Shown here in pieces: positions 28,376 to 40,527 of a stretch of 64,000 bases of DNA (positions within the stretch are counted from its first letter, which is position 1; each line of letters begins with the position of its first letter). The notes under the pieces were generated by a model. The model had not been told where the DNA came from, did not search any database, and saw only the letters and a list, made by a program, of their open reading frames with translations. The translations under genes were made by a program, and so were the position numbers. The DNA lies in the NCBI RefSeq assembly GCF_002803095.1, contig NZ_PGLR01000012.1:62001-126000 (forward strand), read 5' to 3'. The stretch is from Pseudomonas sp. ZH-FAD. GTDB lineage: Bacteria; Pseudomonadota; Gammaproteobacteria; Pseudomonadales; Pseudomonadaceae.

Positions 28376-29644
28376 TCACAGGCTGCCGGGCTTTTTCGAG
28401 CGCGACTCACCGAGCGGGTCGGCCTCGGCGATGGCGCGGTCGAGAATGGCACCGCCGTGCACCTGCTCCTCGCTGCCGTGGCTGGCGTCGTTCTTCGCCG
28501 GCTGCAATTGCACCTTGATCCAGCCGCTGTCACGCCGGTCGAAGGCCTTGAAGGCTTCGATGGCGTCGCTCATGGGCTTGACCTGGGTGAGTATCTTCGC
28601 CGGGTCGATGCGCCCGGCCTGGACCATCTCGATCAGTTGCGGGATGTAGCGGCGATGGTTGCAGTTGCCCATGTTGACGCTGAGGTTCTTGTTCATCGCC
28701 TGGCCGATGGGGAACTCGCGCGCCTGGTGCGGATAAACGCCGATGATGCCCAGCGTGCCTGCCTTGGCCAGGGCATCGACGGCCCACTGCAAGGCCTGCT
28801 CGGGGGCGTCGCCCGGTTGCCATTCGTGACCTTCGGGCTGGCGTGGCGAGTGGCCATGAGCAGGGCACTGCGCATCGACGCCCACGGCATCGATGGCACG
28901 GTCCACGCCAATGCCATTGGTCAGCCGGCGCAGGATGTCGACCGGATCTTCACGGTCGAAGTTGATCACTTCGGCGCCCTGGCGGCGGGCCATGTCTAGG
29001 CGATCATCGAGGTGATCGATGGCGAATACGCGTGCGGCACCCAGCAGTTTGGCGCTGGCGATGGCGAACTGGCCGACCGGCCCGGCGCCGAAGACGGCGA
29101 CGGTATCGCCGCTACCGACTTCGGCCAGCTTCGCGCCGAAATAACCGGTGGGGAAAATATCGGAGAGCAGGATGGCCTGGTCGTCGCTGATCTCGCTGGG
29201 CAGTTTCACCAGGCCGATATTGGCGAAGGGGATACGCGCCATCTCCGCCTGTAGGCCATGGAAGGCGCCGGTGATTTCCGGCCCACCGTAGAAGGAGGTG
29301 CCGGCCTGCTTGCCGTTGGGGTTGGCCTCGTCGCACTGGGCGTAGTAGCCGGCGCGGCAATAGCTGCAGTTGCCACAGGCGATGGTTGAGGGCACCACGA
29401 CGCGATCACCGATGTTGAGGTTGCGCACATCGCTGCCCAGCGCCTCGACGATACCGACCGCCTCATGACCGAGGATGGTGCCCTTGCGCATGCCACCCAC
29501 GGTGCCGCGCACGAAGTGCAGGTCGGTGCCGCAGATGGCCGAGGCGGTAATACGGATGACCGCATCGGTACTGGCCTGCACCTCGGGCTCCGCTACGTCG
29601 TCCAAGCGGATGTCGCCAATGTCATGGAAAACCACTGCTTTCAT
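28376..29644 (-). CDS. Zinc-dependent alcohol dehydrogenase (first copy)
   Basis: A 422-residue medium-chain dehydrogenase. Catalytic zinc ligands are C38, H60 and E61; structural zinc cysteines are C90, C93, C96 and C104 in the group starting CGNCSYC. A NAD-binding glycine run (VFGAGPVGQ) lies near 190. A Gly/Pro/Gln-rich insertion around 270-285 and a 30-residue tail set it apart from classic ADHs; formaldehyde dehydrogenase-like use is possible. Its ligand positions are identical to those of the second copy at 60018-61184. It is first in the ybhP-clsB-ybhN operon. The substrate cannot be named. Confidence 0.88.
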   Translation of the reverse strand: MKAVVFHDIGDIRLDDVAEPEVQASTDAVIRITASAICGTDLHFVRGTVGGMRKGTILGHEAVGIVEALGSDVRNLNIGDRVVVPSTIACGNCSYCRAGYYAQCDEANPNGKQAGTSFYGGPEITGAFHGLQAEMARIPFANIGLVKLPSEISDDQAILLSDIFPTGYFGAKLAEVGSGDTVAVFGAGPVGQFAIASAKLLGAARVFAIDHLDDRLDMARRQGAEVINFDREDPVDILRRLTNGIGVDRAIDAVGVDAQCPAHGHSPRQPEGHEWQPGDAPEQALQWAVDALAKAGTLGIIGVYPHQAREFPIGQAMNKNLSVNMGNCNHRRYIPQLIEMVQAGRIDPAKILTQVKPMSDAIEAFKAFDRRDSGWIKVQLQPAKNDASHGSEEQVHGGAILDRAIAEADPLGESRSKKPGSL

Positions 29645-29828
29645 GAATCTCTCCCGAGGCCGGCCAGCTGGCCGGCGTAGGTGATTGTTTGCTGGGGACT
29701 GACGCGAAGCGCCACGCGCGCCGAAAGCCGGCGTTACGCTCGAGCGGCGTCATGGGTTGTCCCAGCATCTGTATTTTTCGAGTTGGCAGACGGAGGCGGG
29801 GTTCATGCTTTTTTTTTCGCGGTGGCCT

Positions 29829-31943
<2,115 letters not shown>

Positions 31944-31953
31944 GGTGGTGACC

Positions 31954-32205
31954 TCAGGCTTTCGGCGTCTTGGGCGTGCGCGGGGCACGGGGCTTCTTCA
32001 GCAATGCCGGCTGCTCGGCTTCGCTCAGCGGCACTGTCTTGGGTTTGCTGATGCGCCTCGGCTTGGCTGTGGTTTGGGCTTGCGCCTCGGCTTCGGCCAG
32101 CTTGCTGGCCATCTTCCAGTGGCGCTCGTGCTGGCCATGGGGGCGGCCTTCGGATTCCCAGATCTGAAAGGCAAACTCGCGTATGCGCTGCTCATCGATA
32201 TTCAT
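31954..32205 (-). CDS. DUF2934-domain small protein
   Basis: An 83-residue protein. Residues 1-36 hold the DUF2934 signature (IREFAFQIWESEGRPHGQ with HERHWKMA). The second half is a Lys/Pro/Ala-rich tail ending in PRAPRTPKTPKA, probably disordered. DUF2934 proteins are small, uncharacterised and often near glycogen genes. AGGAGTCACGCC precedes the ATG, which lies 16 bp from the treY stop, so it is cotranscribed between treY and glgX. Confidence 0.8.
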   Translation of the reverse strand: MNIDEQRIREFAFQIWESEGRPHGQHERHWKMASKLAEAEAQAQTTAKPRRISKPKTVPLSEAEQPALLKKPRAPRTPKTPKA

Positions 32206-32221
32206 GGCGTGACTCCTGTGA

Positions 32222-34966
32222 TCAAGGGGTAAGGCGAAGCAGGTTGACCGGCAACTCGGCCAGCGCGTCGGCAAGTGGCACGCCCTCGTGCGTTGCGACC
32301 TGGCAGGGGGTGAGCAGGCCGGTGACATGTCCGTCGTTCAGTTCGCCCGGCAACACCACGGTGGTGTCGCCCCAGCGCTGTGCGGGTACATGGGGCCGGT
32401 CGTGTTCTGCGAGCAGGCCGGCGGCCAGGCGCGGCACGATCACCAGCAGGTGCTCGTCACCGTGACTACGCAGAAAGGCGAGCACCTGGGCGGCGTGTCT
32501 GCCCGTGACCGCCAGGGGCTGGTAACTGCCCTGGCTGAACAGCGAGGGATGCGCCGCACGAATCGCCAGCACCTGCTGGATCAGCCATTGTTTGATGCGC
32601 CCGTTCTGCCAGCTGGCCAGCATCGCCGCTGGCGCGTCCCCAGTCTGTAATGCGGCCTGTCGCGCGGCGAAGTCCACCGGGCGACGGTTATCCGGGTCGA
32701 CCAGGCTGAAATCCCAGAACTCGCAGCCCTGGTACAGATCGGGCACGCCGGGTGTGGTCATGCGCAGCAGACATTGCACCAGGCTGTTCAAGGCGCCGGC
32801 AGGGGCTATTGCCGCGACGCTCGCAGCCAGTTCGGTACGCAAGGCCATCCCCGCTGGCTCACACAACAGGCGCCGCAGAAAGTCGGCGCAGGCGGCCTCA
32901 TGTACATCGTTCGGTGCACTCCAGGCGCTGTTGAGCTTGGCCTCGCGCAGCGCCTTGCGCTGCCAGCCGAGCAGGCGTTGCAGGTAGGCATCCAGACCGA
33001 CATCATCGTCCGCCTGCAGCCCCAGCGGCCAGCTGCCGATCAGCGCCTGATAGAGAATCGCCTCTTCGCCGCCATCCGACGCCTGCTGCTGATAGCTGCT
33101 ACGCAGCGGTTGAGCGAGGTGCTGCCAATGCCGGACACGCTCGGCGTACCAGGCGGCGCGTTCGCTGAGCACTGCCAGACGCGCGCGGCAGTCCTCGCCA
33201 CGCTTGTGGTCATGAGTGGCGGTGGCCAGCAGGTTGAGCGGGTGGTGGTCCGCACGCTCGGCGCAAGCCTGGTGAAAGCGCTCGACACTGGCACTGAAAT
33301 GCTCGGCATCAAAGCCCACGTCATAACGCGACAGCAGCACGCCGGCACGATACAGCGCGGTGTCCTCCACAGCCTTGGCGGCCACTGGCGAAGTCAGCTG
33401 CTGGAAGCGCGTCAGCGCCTGGGCACGCAGACGCCGCGCACGGCCGGGCGGCAGTGCACGCAGGACGGCGCCGCCGAGCCAGTCGTCGAGATGCGGCAGC
33501 AGGGGCCAGTCAGCCTCGGCCAGGGTCTGCCGCGCACCGTCCAGCGCCTGCTGGAAGAAGCGCCGATCCTGCTGCGAGCGACCACAGGCCTGGGCATAGG
33601 TGCGGTACACCGGAAAGTGCACGATCAGCTCGCGCAGCGTCCGGCGGATCGCGCCCAGGGTCAGGTCGCGCGTGGCGATGTCATGGCGCGCGACGTGCAG
33701 CAGGCGCTGGGCAACTTCTTCCAGATCACCGGCCAGCGAGCCTTCCAGCACCAGACGGCGCGCCTGCTGAATCTCGTCCTCGAACGGCGTCGGCCGGCCG
33801 CTGAGCGCTTGCCACAGTTCGCTGAGCGGCAGCTCACCTTGGGGATCGTGTTGCAGCAGCGACACCTGGTTCATGAACTCGTAGCCGGTACTGCCGTCCA
33901 CCGGCCACTCCTGCGGCAGCTGTTCGCCAGCGCCGAGGATCTTCTCCACGAAAATGGGGAAGGGCGCGTCGCCACGCAGTTGCCGGATGCGTCGTCGCAG
34001 CCGGCTGCAATAGGCGCGCGGGTTGGCCAGGCCGTCGATATGGTCGATGCGCAGGCCGTCGATCAGGCCGCGTTCGATCAGCTCGAAGACCTTGGCGTGG
34101 GTCTGCTCGAACACCTGGCTGTGCTCGACGCGCAGCGCCCCCAGTTCGTTGATATCGAAAAAGCGCCGCCAGTTGATGTCGTCTGCTGCGGTACGCCAAC
34201 TGGCCACGCGGTAATGCTGACGTTCGAGCAGCGCGTGCAGGCGCTGTTGCGCCGCATCGTCATTACCTTGAAAGCTGGCCAGCAGGGGCGCCACCTGGTG
34301 CGCCTGAGCGGCCAGTTCGGCGCACAGCTGCTCGGCTTGTGTACGGCTGTTTCCAGCGCTGCCCAGGCGGGCGAAGCGCTGGCCGAGTTCGCGCAGGGCG
34401 GCATCGTCACTGCTGCGCAGGATGCTGGCATAGCTGGATGGCGTCAGCGGCAGGCGGTGTTCGAAGTGCTGGGCGTGAAAGCGCCCGCGCTCGGCATCGA
34501 ACACCAATTCCAGGGTGCCGTCACGCAGCGCCTCGCCGTAGTCGCTGCGCAGGAAGGGCACCAGCAGCTGGCCGCTGAGCAAGGGGTCATGGGATTGCCA
34601 TTGGATGTCGAAGAAGTCTGCATAAGGGCTTTCTTGCCCCCATTCCAGTACGTCCAACCACCAGGGATTGCCGTCGCCGCCCACGGCCATGTGGTTGGGT
34701 ACGATGTCCAGGATCAGCCCCATGTCATGGGCGCGCAGGATGTTCACCAGTCGCACCAGGGCTTCTTCGCCGCCCAGCTCGGGGTTGATCCTGCTCGGAT
34801 CGATCACGTCGTAGCCATGTTGCGAGCCGGGGCGGGCGGTAAGAATTGGCGAGGCGTACAGGTGGCTGATACCCAGCTGCGCCAGGTAGGGCACCTGGGC
34901 TGCCGCATCGCGCAGGGTGAAGTCCTTGTGCAGCTGCAGACGCTGCGTGGCGCGCAACTCAGTCAT
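32222..34966 (-). CDS. treY: Malto-oligosyltrehalose synthase
   Basis: Isomerises the reducing-end glucose of maltodextrin to an alpha-1,1 link, giving maltooligosyl-trehalose. The 914-residue GH13_26 enzyme shows the early TATYR-type barrel (PYLAQLGISHLYASPILTA at about 25-43), YDVIDPSRINPELGG, GLRIDHIDGLANP (nucleophile Asp) and FVEKILGAGE (acid Glu). Its ATG lies inside malQ with an 8-base overlap. TreZ two genes upstream completes the trehalose-releasing pair, and the operon contains GlgX and MalQ to feed it. Confidence 0.94.
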   Translation of the reverse strand: MTELRATQRLQLHKDFTLRDAAAQVPYLAQLGISHLYASPILTARPGSQHGYDVIDPSRINPELGGEEALVRLVNILRAHDMGLILDIVPNHMAVGGDGNPWWLDVLEWGQESPYADFFDIQWQSHDPLLSGQLLVPFLRSDYGEALRDGTLELVFDAERGRFHAQHFEHRLPLTPSSYASILRSSDDAALRELGQRFARLGSAGNSRTQAEQLCAELAAQAHQVAPLLASFQGNDDAAQQRLHALLERQHYRVASWRTAADDINWRRFFDINELGALRVEHSQVFEQTHAKVFELIERGLIDGLRIDHIDGLANPRAYCSRLRRRIRQLRGDAPFPIFVEKILGAGEQLPQEWPVDGSTGYEFMNQVSLLQHDPQGELPLSELWQALSGRPTPFEDEIQQARRLVLEGSLAGDLEEVAQRLLHVARHDIATRDLTLGAIRRTLRELIVHFPVYRTYAQACGRSQQDRRFFQQALDGARQTLAEADWPLLPHLDDWLGGAVLRALPPGRARRLRAQALTRFQQLTSPVAAKAVEDTALYRAGVLLSRYDVGFDAEHFSASVERFHQACAERADHHPLNLLATATHDHKRGEDCRARLAVLSERAAWYAERVRHWQHLAQPLRSSYQQQASDGGEEAILYQALIGSWPLGLQADDDVGLDAYLQRLLGWQRKALREAKLNSAWSAPNDVHEAACADFLRRLLCEPAGMALRTELAASVAAIAPAGALNSLVQCLLRMTTPGVPDLYQGCEFWDFSLVDPDNRRPVDFAARQAALQTGDAPAAMLASWQNGRIKQWLIQQVLAIRAAHPSLFSQGSYQPLAVTGRHAAQVLAFLRSHGDEHLLVIVPRLAAGLLAEHDRPHVPAQRWGDTTVVLPGELNDGHVTGLLTPCQVATHEGVPLADALAELPVNLLRLTP

Positions 34967-37013
34967 GGCCAGCCTCCTGGCGTGCGCCGTCGAGGGTAGT
35001 CAGACGTGCGCTGGTGGCGGGTTGTTCCAGCAGTTCGCTGACCGCCAGCGGGTAGCGCCGTCGCCAGTTCGGATGAATATCGCCAGGGCCTGGCAGGTTG
35101 GGCTGCTGCTCCAGGCCGCAGGCGTCCTCCAGTGGCAGCAGCGCCAGTGGCGCCGGGGTACGGCCGACGTGTTCGATGCAGGCCTGCAGACAGGCATCGT
35201 CATCGCCGCCGCTCACCATGCCTTGCCGTTCCAGCAGTTGGCGCAGCGCCACGCGCTCACCGGCACGCTCGGCGTGATCGCCCTCCAGCAGCTCGGCGTC
35301 GCGCTGACCGGCGCGCACCCGCCATTCCAGATCGCGGCCGGCGAGCCAGCCCTTGATGGTCGGCAGGTCGTGGGTGGTGGTGGTCGCCAGGGCATTGCCG
35401 GACCAGCGCTCGGCCGGCACGAAACCGAGGTCGTCCTGCTCGAACAGCAGCACCCGCGTGCCGAGGATATTGCGTGCGGCGAGTTTGTCGCGCAGGCCCT
35501 CGGGCACGGTGCCAAGGTCTTCGCCGATCACCAGGGCATGGTGGCGGTGCGATTCCAGCGCGAGAAGGCGTAGCAGATCATCCAGCGGGTAGCGCAGGTA
35601 GGCGCCGTGCTGCGACTCCGCGCCCTGCGGGATCACCCACAGCCTCTGCAAGCCCATCACATGGTCGATACGGATGCCGCCGGCATGCGCCAGATTGGCC
35701 TGGAGCATCTCGATATAGGCGCGAAAACCGTGCTGACGCAGGCCTTGCGGCGAGAAGGCCGATACGCCCCAGTTCTGCCCTTGGCGATTGAGAATGTCTG
35801 GCGGGGCGCCAACGGTGACCAGGGGCAGCAACTCGTCCTGGCGCGACCAGGCCTGACTGCCGGCGCAATCGGCGCCCACCGCCAGATCGGCGATCAGGCC
35901 GATGCCCATGCCGGCGCCGCTGGCAGTGGCCTGCGCCGTTTCCAGACCATGGGCGATCAGCCATTGGCAGAAGGCGTGAAAGCGCAGTTCATCGACATGT
36001 TCGATGGCGAAACGGGTTACGGCGCCCTGATTCGGGCTGCGCAGGGCCTCCGGCCAGGTGCGCCAGTCGCCGCTGGCCCCTTCGCGCAGGCGCTGTGCAT
36101 GGATGGCCTCGAAGCAGCAATGCTGCTGCAGCGCATCGCCCCCGGTGGCGCGAAAGGCGTCGAAACGCTCCTGCAACTGGCCGGAGTCATTGCAGAAATC
36201 CGCGTACAACTGGCGCATCAGGCGCTGCCGAGTAGCGGCCACGGCCGGCCAGTCGATCAGCTCCAGCGACTCCAGTCGGGTCATCTCGCTGTGAAGTCCG
36301 GAGGCGTTAACAGCGCGCTTGACCCGTTCCTCGCCGAGCAGGGTGACCGGGGCGGCGTACAGGGTGTTGAAGAACAGCCGGCTGGACGGCGAGTAGGGGC
36401 CGTAGCTGCGCAAGTCGGCGCTGAACTGAGCGTGCACCGGGCTCAGGCCGATGGCATCGGCGCCGTGATTGGCAGCATGCCGGGCCAGATCCGCCACCGC
36501 CAAGGTATCGCCCAGGCCGCCGTCGCCGGTGCGGCGCAAGCCGTAGAGCTGGGCAGTCAGCCCCCAGATGCGCGGCTTGCCACATAGCTCCTGCACTGAC
36601 ATGCAGGTGGCGGGGGCCACGGCGAGCGCATGCTGGGTATCGCGAATCTCCAGCTGGTAATAGCCAGGCTGCTGTTGCGCCGGCAAATGGCCGTCGTGGT
36701 CAAGCCGGCCCTCGCTGATGTTGCCCTGCTCGTCGGTGAGCCGATAAAGGCTCTCCGCCGGGTAGAGGGTCAGGGCCAGCGGCTGGTGCTGGTCCTGAAG
36801 CAGCAGGGCGGAATCTTCCGGCACATGCTGACGGTGCACCAGCGAGGTCAGGCTTTCGCGTATTTGTTCAGGGCTTTGCGCCGGATAACCGAGCGCCTCC
36901 AACAGGTTGCGCTGCGCTTCTGCCGTTACGCGCTGCGGCTGGCCGTAGGCATCGACCCAGTCGATGCTCAGATCCGCGGCCTGCGCCAGTTCGGCCAATA
37001 GTTGATCGCTCAT
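34959..37013 (-). CDS. malQ: 4-alpha-glucanotransferase
   Basis: A 684-residue GH77 amylomaltase that shuffles maltodextrin chains. Signature segments are GDLG-type GDGGLGD, GIRIDHVMGLQRLWVIP (nucleophile Asp) and VIGEDLGTVPEGLRD (acid Glu). It lies between treZ (4-base overlap) and treY (8-base overlap), so translation is tightly coupled. It likely returns short maltodextrins to lengths that TreY or GlgP can use. No sign of truncation. Confidence 0.93.
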   Translation of the reverse strand: MSDQLLAELAQAADLSIDWVDAYGQPQRVTAEAQRNLLEALGYPAQSPEQIRESLTSLVHRQHVPEDSALLLQDQHQPLALTLYPAESLYRLTDEQGNISEGRLDHDGHLPAQQQPGYYQLEIRDTQHALAVAPATCMSVQELCGKPRIWGLTAQLYGLRRTGDGGLGDTLAVADLARHAANHGADAIGLSPVHAQFSADLRSYGPYSPSSRLFFNTLYAAPVTLLGEERVKRAVNASGLHSEMTRLESLELIDWPAVAATRQRLMRQLYADFCNDSGQLQERFDAFRATGGDALQQHCCFEAIHAQRLREGASGDWRTWPEALRSPNQGAVTRFAIEHVDELRFHAFCQWLIAHGLETAQATASGAGMGIGLIADLAVGADCAGSQAWSRQDELLPLVTVGAPPDILNRQGQNWGVSAFSPQGLRQHGFRAYIEMLQANLAHAGGIRIDHVMGLQRLWVIPQGAESQHGAYLRYPLDDLLRLLALESHRHHALVIGEDLGTVPEGLRDKLAARNILGTRVLLFEQDDLGFVPAERWSGNALATTTTHDLPTIKGWLAGRDLEWRVRAGQRDAELLEGDHAERAGERVALRQLLERQGMVSGGDDDACLQACIEHVGRTPAPLALLPLEDACGLEQQPNLPGPGDIHPNWRRRYPLAVSELLEQPATSARLTTLDGARQEAGHD

Positions 37014-38767
37014 CGGGCGGGCTCCAGGGTGACCAGGGCACTGCGCGGCGGCAATTGCGCCTGACGCAGGTCGGCATCGTCGATGCGCAGGGTGTATAGG
37101 CGTTCGCCGTGCATGGCCTCAGCAGGCAGGGACACGGCGCTGGTACCCAGGTTGATGGCGATACTCAGCGCCGGGCCGTTACCCAGTCGCCAGCGCGCCA
37201 GCACGGCGCCGTCGCCCAGCACTTGCGCACCGAGGCTGCGTGCCTCCTGCAAGCCCTGCAGCAGGCGGCTGTGGCGCACCTGCAACAAGCCGCGATAGAA
37301 GGCCAGCCACTCGCGCTGCTCGGGTTCCAGTGCCGGCGCCAGATCCGGCTGCGAGCGCTGGAAGCTGGCCTCGGCATTGGGGTCGGCGATGGCCTCGCGG
37401 CTGTGCGGCGAGTTGAATTGGGAAAAATCGGCGAACTCGTTGCGCCGGCCCTCGCGCACGGCATTGGCCAGCTCGTGGTGATAATCGGTGAAGAACAGAA
37501 ACGGCCGCTTGCTACCCCATTCCTCACCCATGAACAGCAGCGGCACCATCGGGCACAGCAGCAGGAGCACGGTAGCGGCCTTCAGCGCGTCGACGTCGGC
37601 GAGCAGCGTCAGGCGCTCGCCAAAGGCGCGGTTGCCCACCTGGTCATGGTTCTGCAGGAACAGCACGAAGGCATGCGGCGGCAGATCGGCGCTGGGCTCG
37701 CCGCGCGGCTGGCCATGGCGATTGGCCTGCCCCTGGTAAACGAAGCCCTGCTCCAGGCAGGTGGCCAGCTTGCGCGTCGGCGCCTGGGCGTAGTCGGCGT
37801 AGTAGCTTTCGTTCTCGAAGGTCAGCAGCGCATGCAGGGTGTTGTGGCCGTCGTCGTTCCACTGCGCATCGAAGCCATCACGCAGCAGGTGCGCGGCGTT
37901 GTGCTCATTCTCCAGCACCAGATGCACCTGGCGTTGTTGCGGCAGCGCCGAGCGCACCCGCGCCGCCAGCTCCTTGAGAAAGTCGTCATCGTCGATGGCG
38001 TGCACGGCGTCCAGGCGCAAACCGTCGACGCGATAGTCCAGCAGCCACATCAGCGCGTTTTCGCAGAAGAAGTCGCGCACCTGTGGGCGGCCGAAATCGA
38101 TGGCTGCGCCCCATGGCGTGATGCGCTCTTCGTGGAAGAACTGCCGCGCGTACACGCCCAGATAATTGCCGTCCGGGCCGAAGTGGTTGTAGACCACATC
38201 GACGAACACCATCAGGCCATAGGCATGGGCGCTGTCGATCAGTTGCTTGAGTTCATCGGGCGTACCGTAGGCGTTGGCTGGGGCAAACGGCAGCACGCCG
38301 TCATAGCCCCAGTTGCGCGTCCCGGAGAAGGCATTGAGCGGCATCAGCTGCAAGGCGGTGACGCCCAGATCGGCCAGGTGCGGCAGGTGCTCGATGACCT
38401 GCTGGAAACCACCGAGCAGGCCGACGTGCAGCTCGTACAGCACCGTCTCGTGCCAGGGCCGGCCGATCCAGTCGCGCTGATGCCAGATATAGGCCGAGTG
38501 ATCGATGACCTGGCTGAAACCATGTACGTCCTCGACCTGGTGGCGCGAGGCCGGGTCCGGCACTGGCCACTGGCCGTCGATACGGTAGCGATAGGCGGTG
38601 TCGGCTGGGCACTCGATCAGCGCCACGAACCAGCCTTCCTCCTGCGCCTGCATCGGATGCAAGCCACCGCCTTGCAGCTCCAGTTCCACCTGGCTGCTGC
38701 TGGGGGCCCAGAGGGCGAAGCGCACACGTCCATCGGCCATTGGCCGGGCTCCATGGCTGTACATCAA
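37010..38767 (-). CDS. treZ: Malto-oligosyltrehalose trehalohydrolase
   Basis: A 585-residue GH13_10 enzyme that releases trehalose from maltooligosyl-trehalose. The N-terminal CBM48-like domain begins near FALWAPSSSQVELEL. GLRLDAVHAIDD carries the catalytic Asp, and LVLENEHNAAHLL the acid Glu. ATGATG at the start overlaps the glgA stop (ATGA). With TreY it produces free trehalose from alpha-glucan, the osmoprotectant output of the operon. Confidence 0.93.
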   Translation of the reverse strand: MMYSHGARPMADGRVRFALWAPSSSQVELELQGGGLHPMQAQEEGWFVALIECPADTAYRYRIDGQWPVPDPASRHQVEDVHGFSQVIDHSAYIWHQRDWIGRPWHETVLYELHVGLLGGFQQVIEHLPHLADLGVTALQLMPLNAFSGTRNWGYDGVLPFAPANAYGTPDELKQLIDSAHAYGLMVFVDVVYNHFGPDGNYLGVYARQFFHEERITPWGAAIDFGRPQVRDFFCENALMWLLDYRVDGLRLDAVHAIDDDDFLKELAARVRSALPQQRQVHLVLENEHNAAHLLRDGFDAQWNDDGHNTLHALLTFENESYYADYAQAPTRKLATCLEQGFVYQGQANRHGQPRGEPSADLPPHAFVLFLQNHDQVGNRAFGERLTLLADVDALKAATVLLLLCPMVPLLFMGEEWGSKRPFLFFTDYHHELANAVREGRRNEFADFSQFNSPHSREAIADPNAEASFQRSQPDLAPALEPEQREWLAFYRGLLQVRHSRLLQGLQEARSLGAQVLGDGAVLARWRLGNGPALSIAINLGTSAVSLPAEAMHGERLYTLRIDDADLRQAQLPPRSALVTLEPAR

Positions 38768-40299
38768 CGCAGCGCTCGGTGGGCATTGGTCTGGCTCAGC
38801 AGACGTTGAAAAAGGCGGTCATAGGGTCGCACCGACTGGCGCCAGTAGAGCGGGGCGCTCATGGCCTGGCAGCGCATGGCTTCCAGTAGCTCGGGATGGT
38901 CGAAGACCTGCAGCGCGCGGTCGATGGCCTGGCGATAGGCGTCGGCCCTGGGGGCGTCGAAGAGAAAACCGTTGACGCCATCCTCGATGGTGTCGGCCAG
39001 ACCGCCCGTGCAACGGGCGATGGGTAGTGAGGCGTAGCGCTGGGCGTACATCTGGCTCAGGCCACAGGGCTCGAAGCGCGAAGGCATGAGCAGGAAGTCG
39101 CTGCCGGCATACAAGCGCCTGGCATCGCTTTCATCGAAACCAATATGCACGCCAATGCGCCCCGGATGGCGTCGCCCCAGCTCCGCCATGGCGGCCTCCA
39201 GCGCCGGCTCGCCCTGGCCGATCACGCCGATGCGGCCGCCACGCGCGACGATGTGCTCGGCAACCTCCAGGGTCAGATCTATACCTTTCTGCTGCACCAG
39301 ACGCGATACCACGGCGAACAGCGGCCCGTTGTCATCGAGGCCCAGCCATTGCTGGACATACTCGGCGTTGGCTCGTTTGCCCGCCCAGTCGCCGGCGCTG
39401 AAACCCTGTAGCAGGTGCGGATCGCTCTCGGGGTGCCAGCTTTCGTCGATGCCATTGGCGATACCGCTGAGCTGATTGATCTGCACCTTGGCCCGCAACA
39501 GGCCATCGAGGCCGCAGCCTTGTTCTGGCGTGGTGATTTCACGGGCATAGCGGCGGCTCACGGTGGTTACATGCTGCGCGTAGGCGATACCCGCCTTGAG
39601 AAACGATAACTGGCCGTAGAACTCCAGGCCATCGACGCCGCAAGCTGACTCCGGTATCGCCAGCTCGCTGGCGCAGCGCATGTCGCACAGGCCCTGATAG
39701 GCCAGGTTATGGATGGTCAGCAGGGACGGCGTACTGGCTTGACGCCAGGCCATGTAGGCCGGCGCCATGGCGGCTGGCCAGTCATTGGCGTGCACCAGCT
39801 CCGGACGCCACTGGATGCCGGCATCACCCGTGGCGATTTCCGCGGCGGCCAGGCCAAGGCGGGCGAAGCGAATATGGTTATCGGCCCAGTCGCGGCCCTG
39901 ATCATCGACATAAGGTGAGCCATCACGTTCGTACAGCGCCGGGTTGAGCAGTACGTAGACGATCAATCCATCGGCCAGATCCATACGCCCGATCTGGCAA
40001 GGCGGTAACGCGGCCAGGCCAGGCAACTGCCCGACGATGCGGATCGGTCGGCCGCTTTCCACCACTTGCCGGTAGCCGGGAATCAACAGGCGAATGTCGT
40101 GTTGCGGCGACAGCGCGCGGGGTAATGCGGCGGAGACATCGCCGAGCCCGCCGCACTTGATCAGATCAGCGAACTCCGAGGTGACGAACAGCACGCGCTT
40201 GCGCTGCGGATGCTCGCTGTGCATCTGCAAGGGAGGCTTGGCTGCGGCGCAAAGGGTGGGTGTGGCTTGGATGTGTGCGGAGGCTGCAGCGCTTGCCAT
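38764..40299 (-). CDS. glgA: Glycogen synthase (GT5)
   Basis: A 511-residue glycosyltransferase. The KCGGLGDVSAALP nucleotide-binding segment (KxGGLGD type) lies near 48-60, and the C-terminal domain has MPSRFEPCGLSQMYAQRY, carrying the E-x7-E-like donor motif of GT5. Start MASAAA is chosen because GGAGAGAG stands 5 bases before it; a further ATG lies four codons upstream. It is the first gene of the glgA-treZ-malQ-treY-DUF2934-glgX operon. The partner glgC is absent from the window, so its ADP-glucose source, or use of another donor, is open. Confidence 0.92.
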   Translation of the reverse strand: MASAAASAHIQATPTLCAAAKPPLQMHSEHPQRKRVLFVTSEFADLIKCGGLGDVSAALPRALSPQHDIRLLIPGYRQVVESGRPIRIVGQLPGLAALPPCQIGRMDLADGLIVYVLLNPALYERDGSPYVDDQGRDWADNHIRFARLGLAAAEIATGDAGIQWRPELVHANDWPAAMAPAYMAWRQASTPSLLTIHNLAYQGLCDMRCASELAIPESACGVDGLEFYGQLSFLKAGIAYAQHVTTVSRRYAREITTPEQGCGLDGLLRAKVQINQLSGIANGIDESWHPESDPHLLQGFSAGDWAGKRANAEYVQQWLGLDDNGPLFAVVSRLVQQKGIDLTLEVAEHIVARGGRIGVIGQGEPALEAAMAELGRRHPGRIGVHIGFDESDARRLYAGSDFLLMPSRFEPCGLSQMYAQRYASLPIARCTGGLADTIEDGVNGFLFDAPRADAYRQAIDRALQVFDHPELLEAMRCQAMSAPLYWRQSVRPYDRLFQRLLSQTNAHRALR

Positions 40300-40402
40300 G
40301 TCTCTCTCCATAGGGGGTTGGACCTGAGGGCGACTCGCCTTGTGGGCGAGGGCCTGTGGAGGAGTGCGGTGAACGATTGTGCGATCTCCCCCTTACCCTT
40401 GA

Positions 40403-40430
40403 GCTGACGGGGCGAGGCGAACAAAGGTTC
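40403..40430 (-). promoter_or_regulatory. AlgU-like promoter candidate for glgA operon
   Basis: On the minus strand GAACCT (40430-40425) and TCAGC (40407-40403) with a 17-bp spacer, about 100 bp before the glgA ATG. It is divergent from the candidate at 40469-40496. Confidence 0.3.
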
Positions 40431-40468
40431 GACCTTTTTTTCACTGGGCAAAGGCAACGCAAAAAGTT

Positions 40469-40496
40469 GAACGCAGCCCTTTCGGCCGCTTTCACA
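40469..40496 (+). promoter_or_regulatory. AlgU-like promoter candidate for the CinA-family gene
   Basis: GAACGC and TCACA with a 17-bp spacer; predicted start about 25 bp before the ATG at 40528. Confidence 0.35.
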
Positions 40497-40527
40497 GAGC
40501 AATCAGACCGTTGCGAGGAAATGACAG

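Noticed and set aside
32774..34999. 741-residue plus-strand frame opposite treY
   Set aside because: Shadow frame; treY on the minus strand has the full set of GH13 motifs and operon overlaps.
37109..38809. 566-residue plus-strand frame opposite treZ
   Set aside because: Shadow frame lacking a known domain, opposite a gene with overlaps on both sides.
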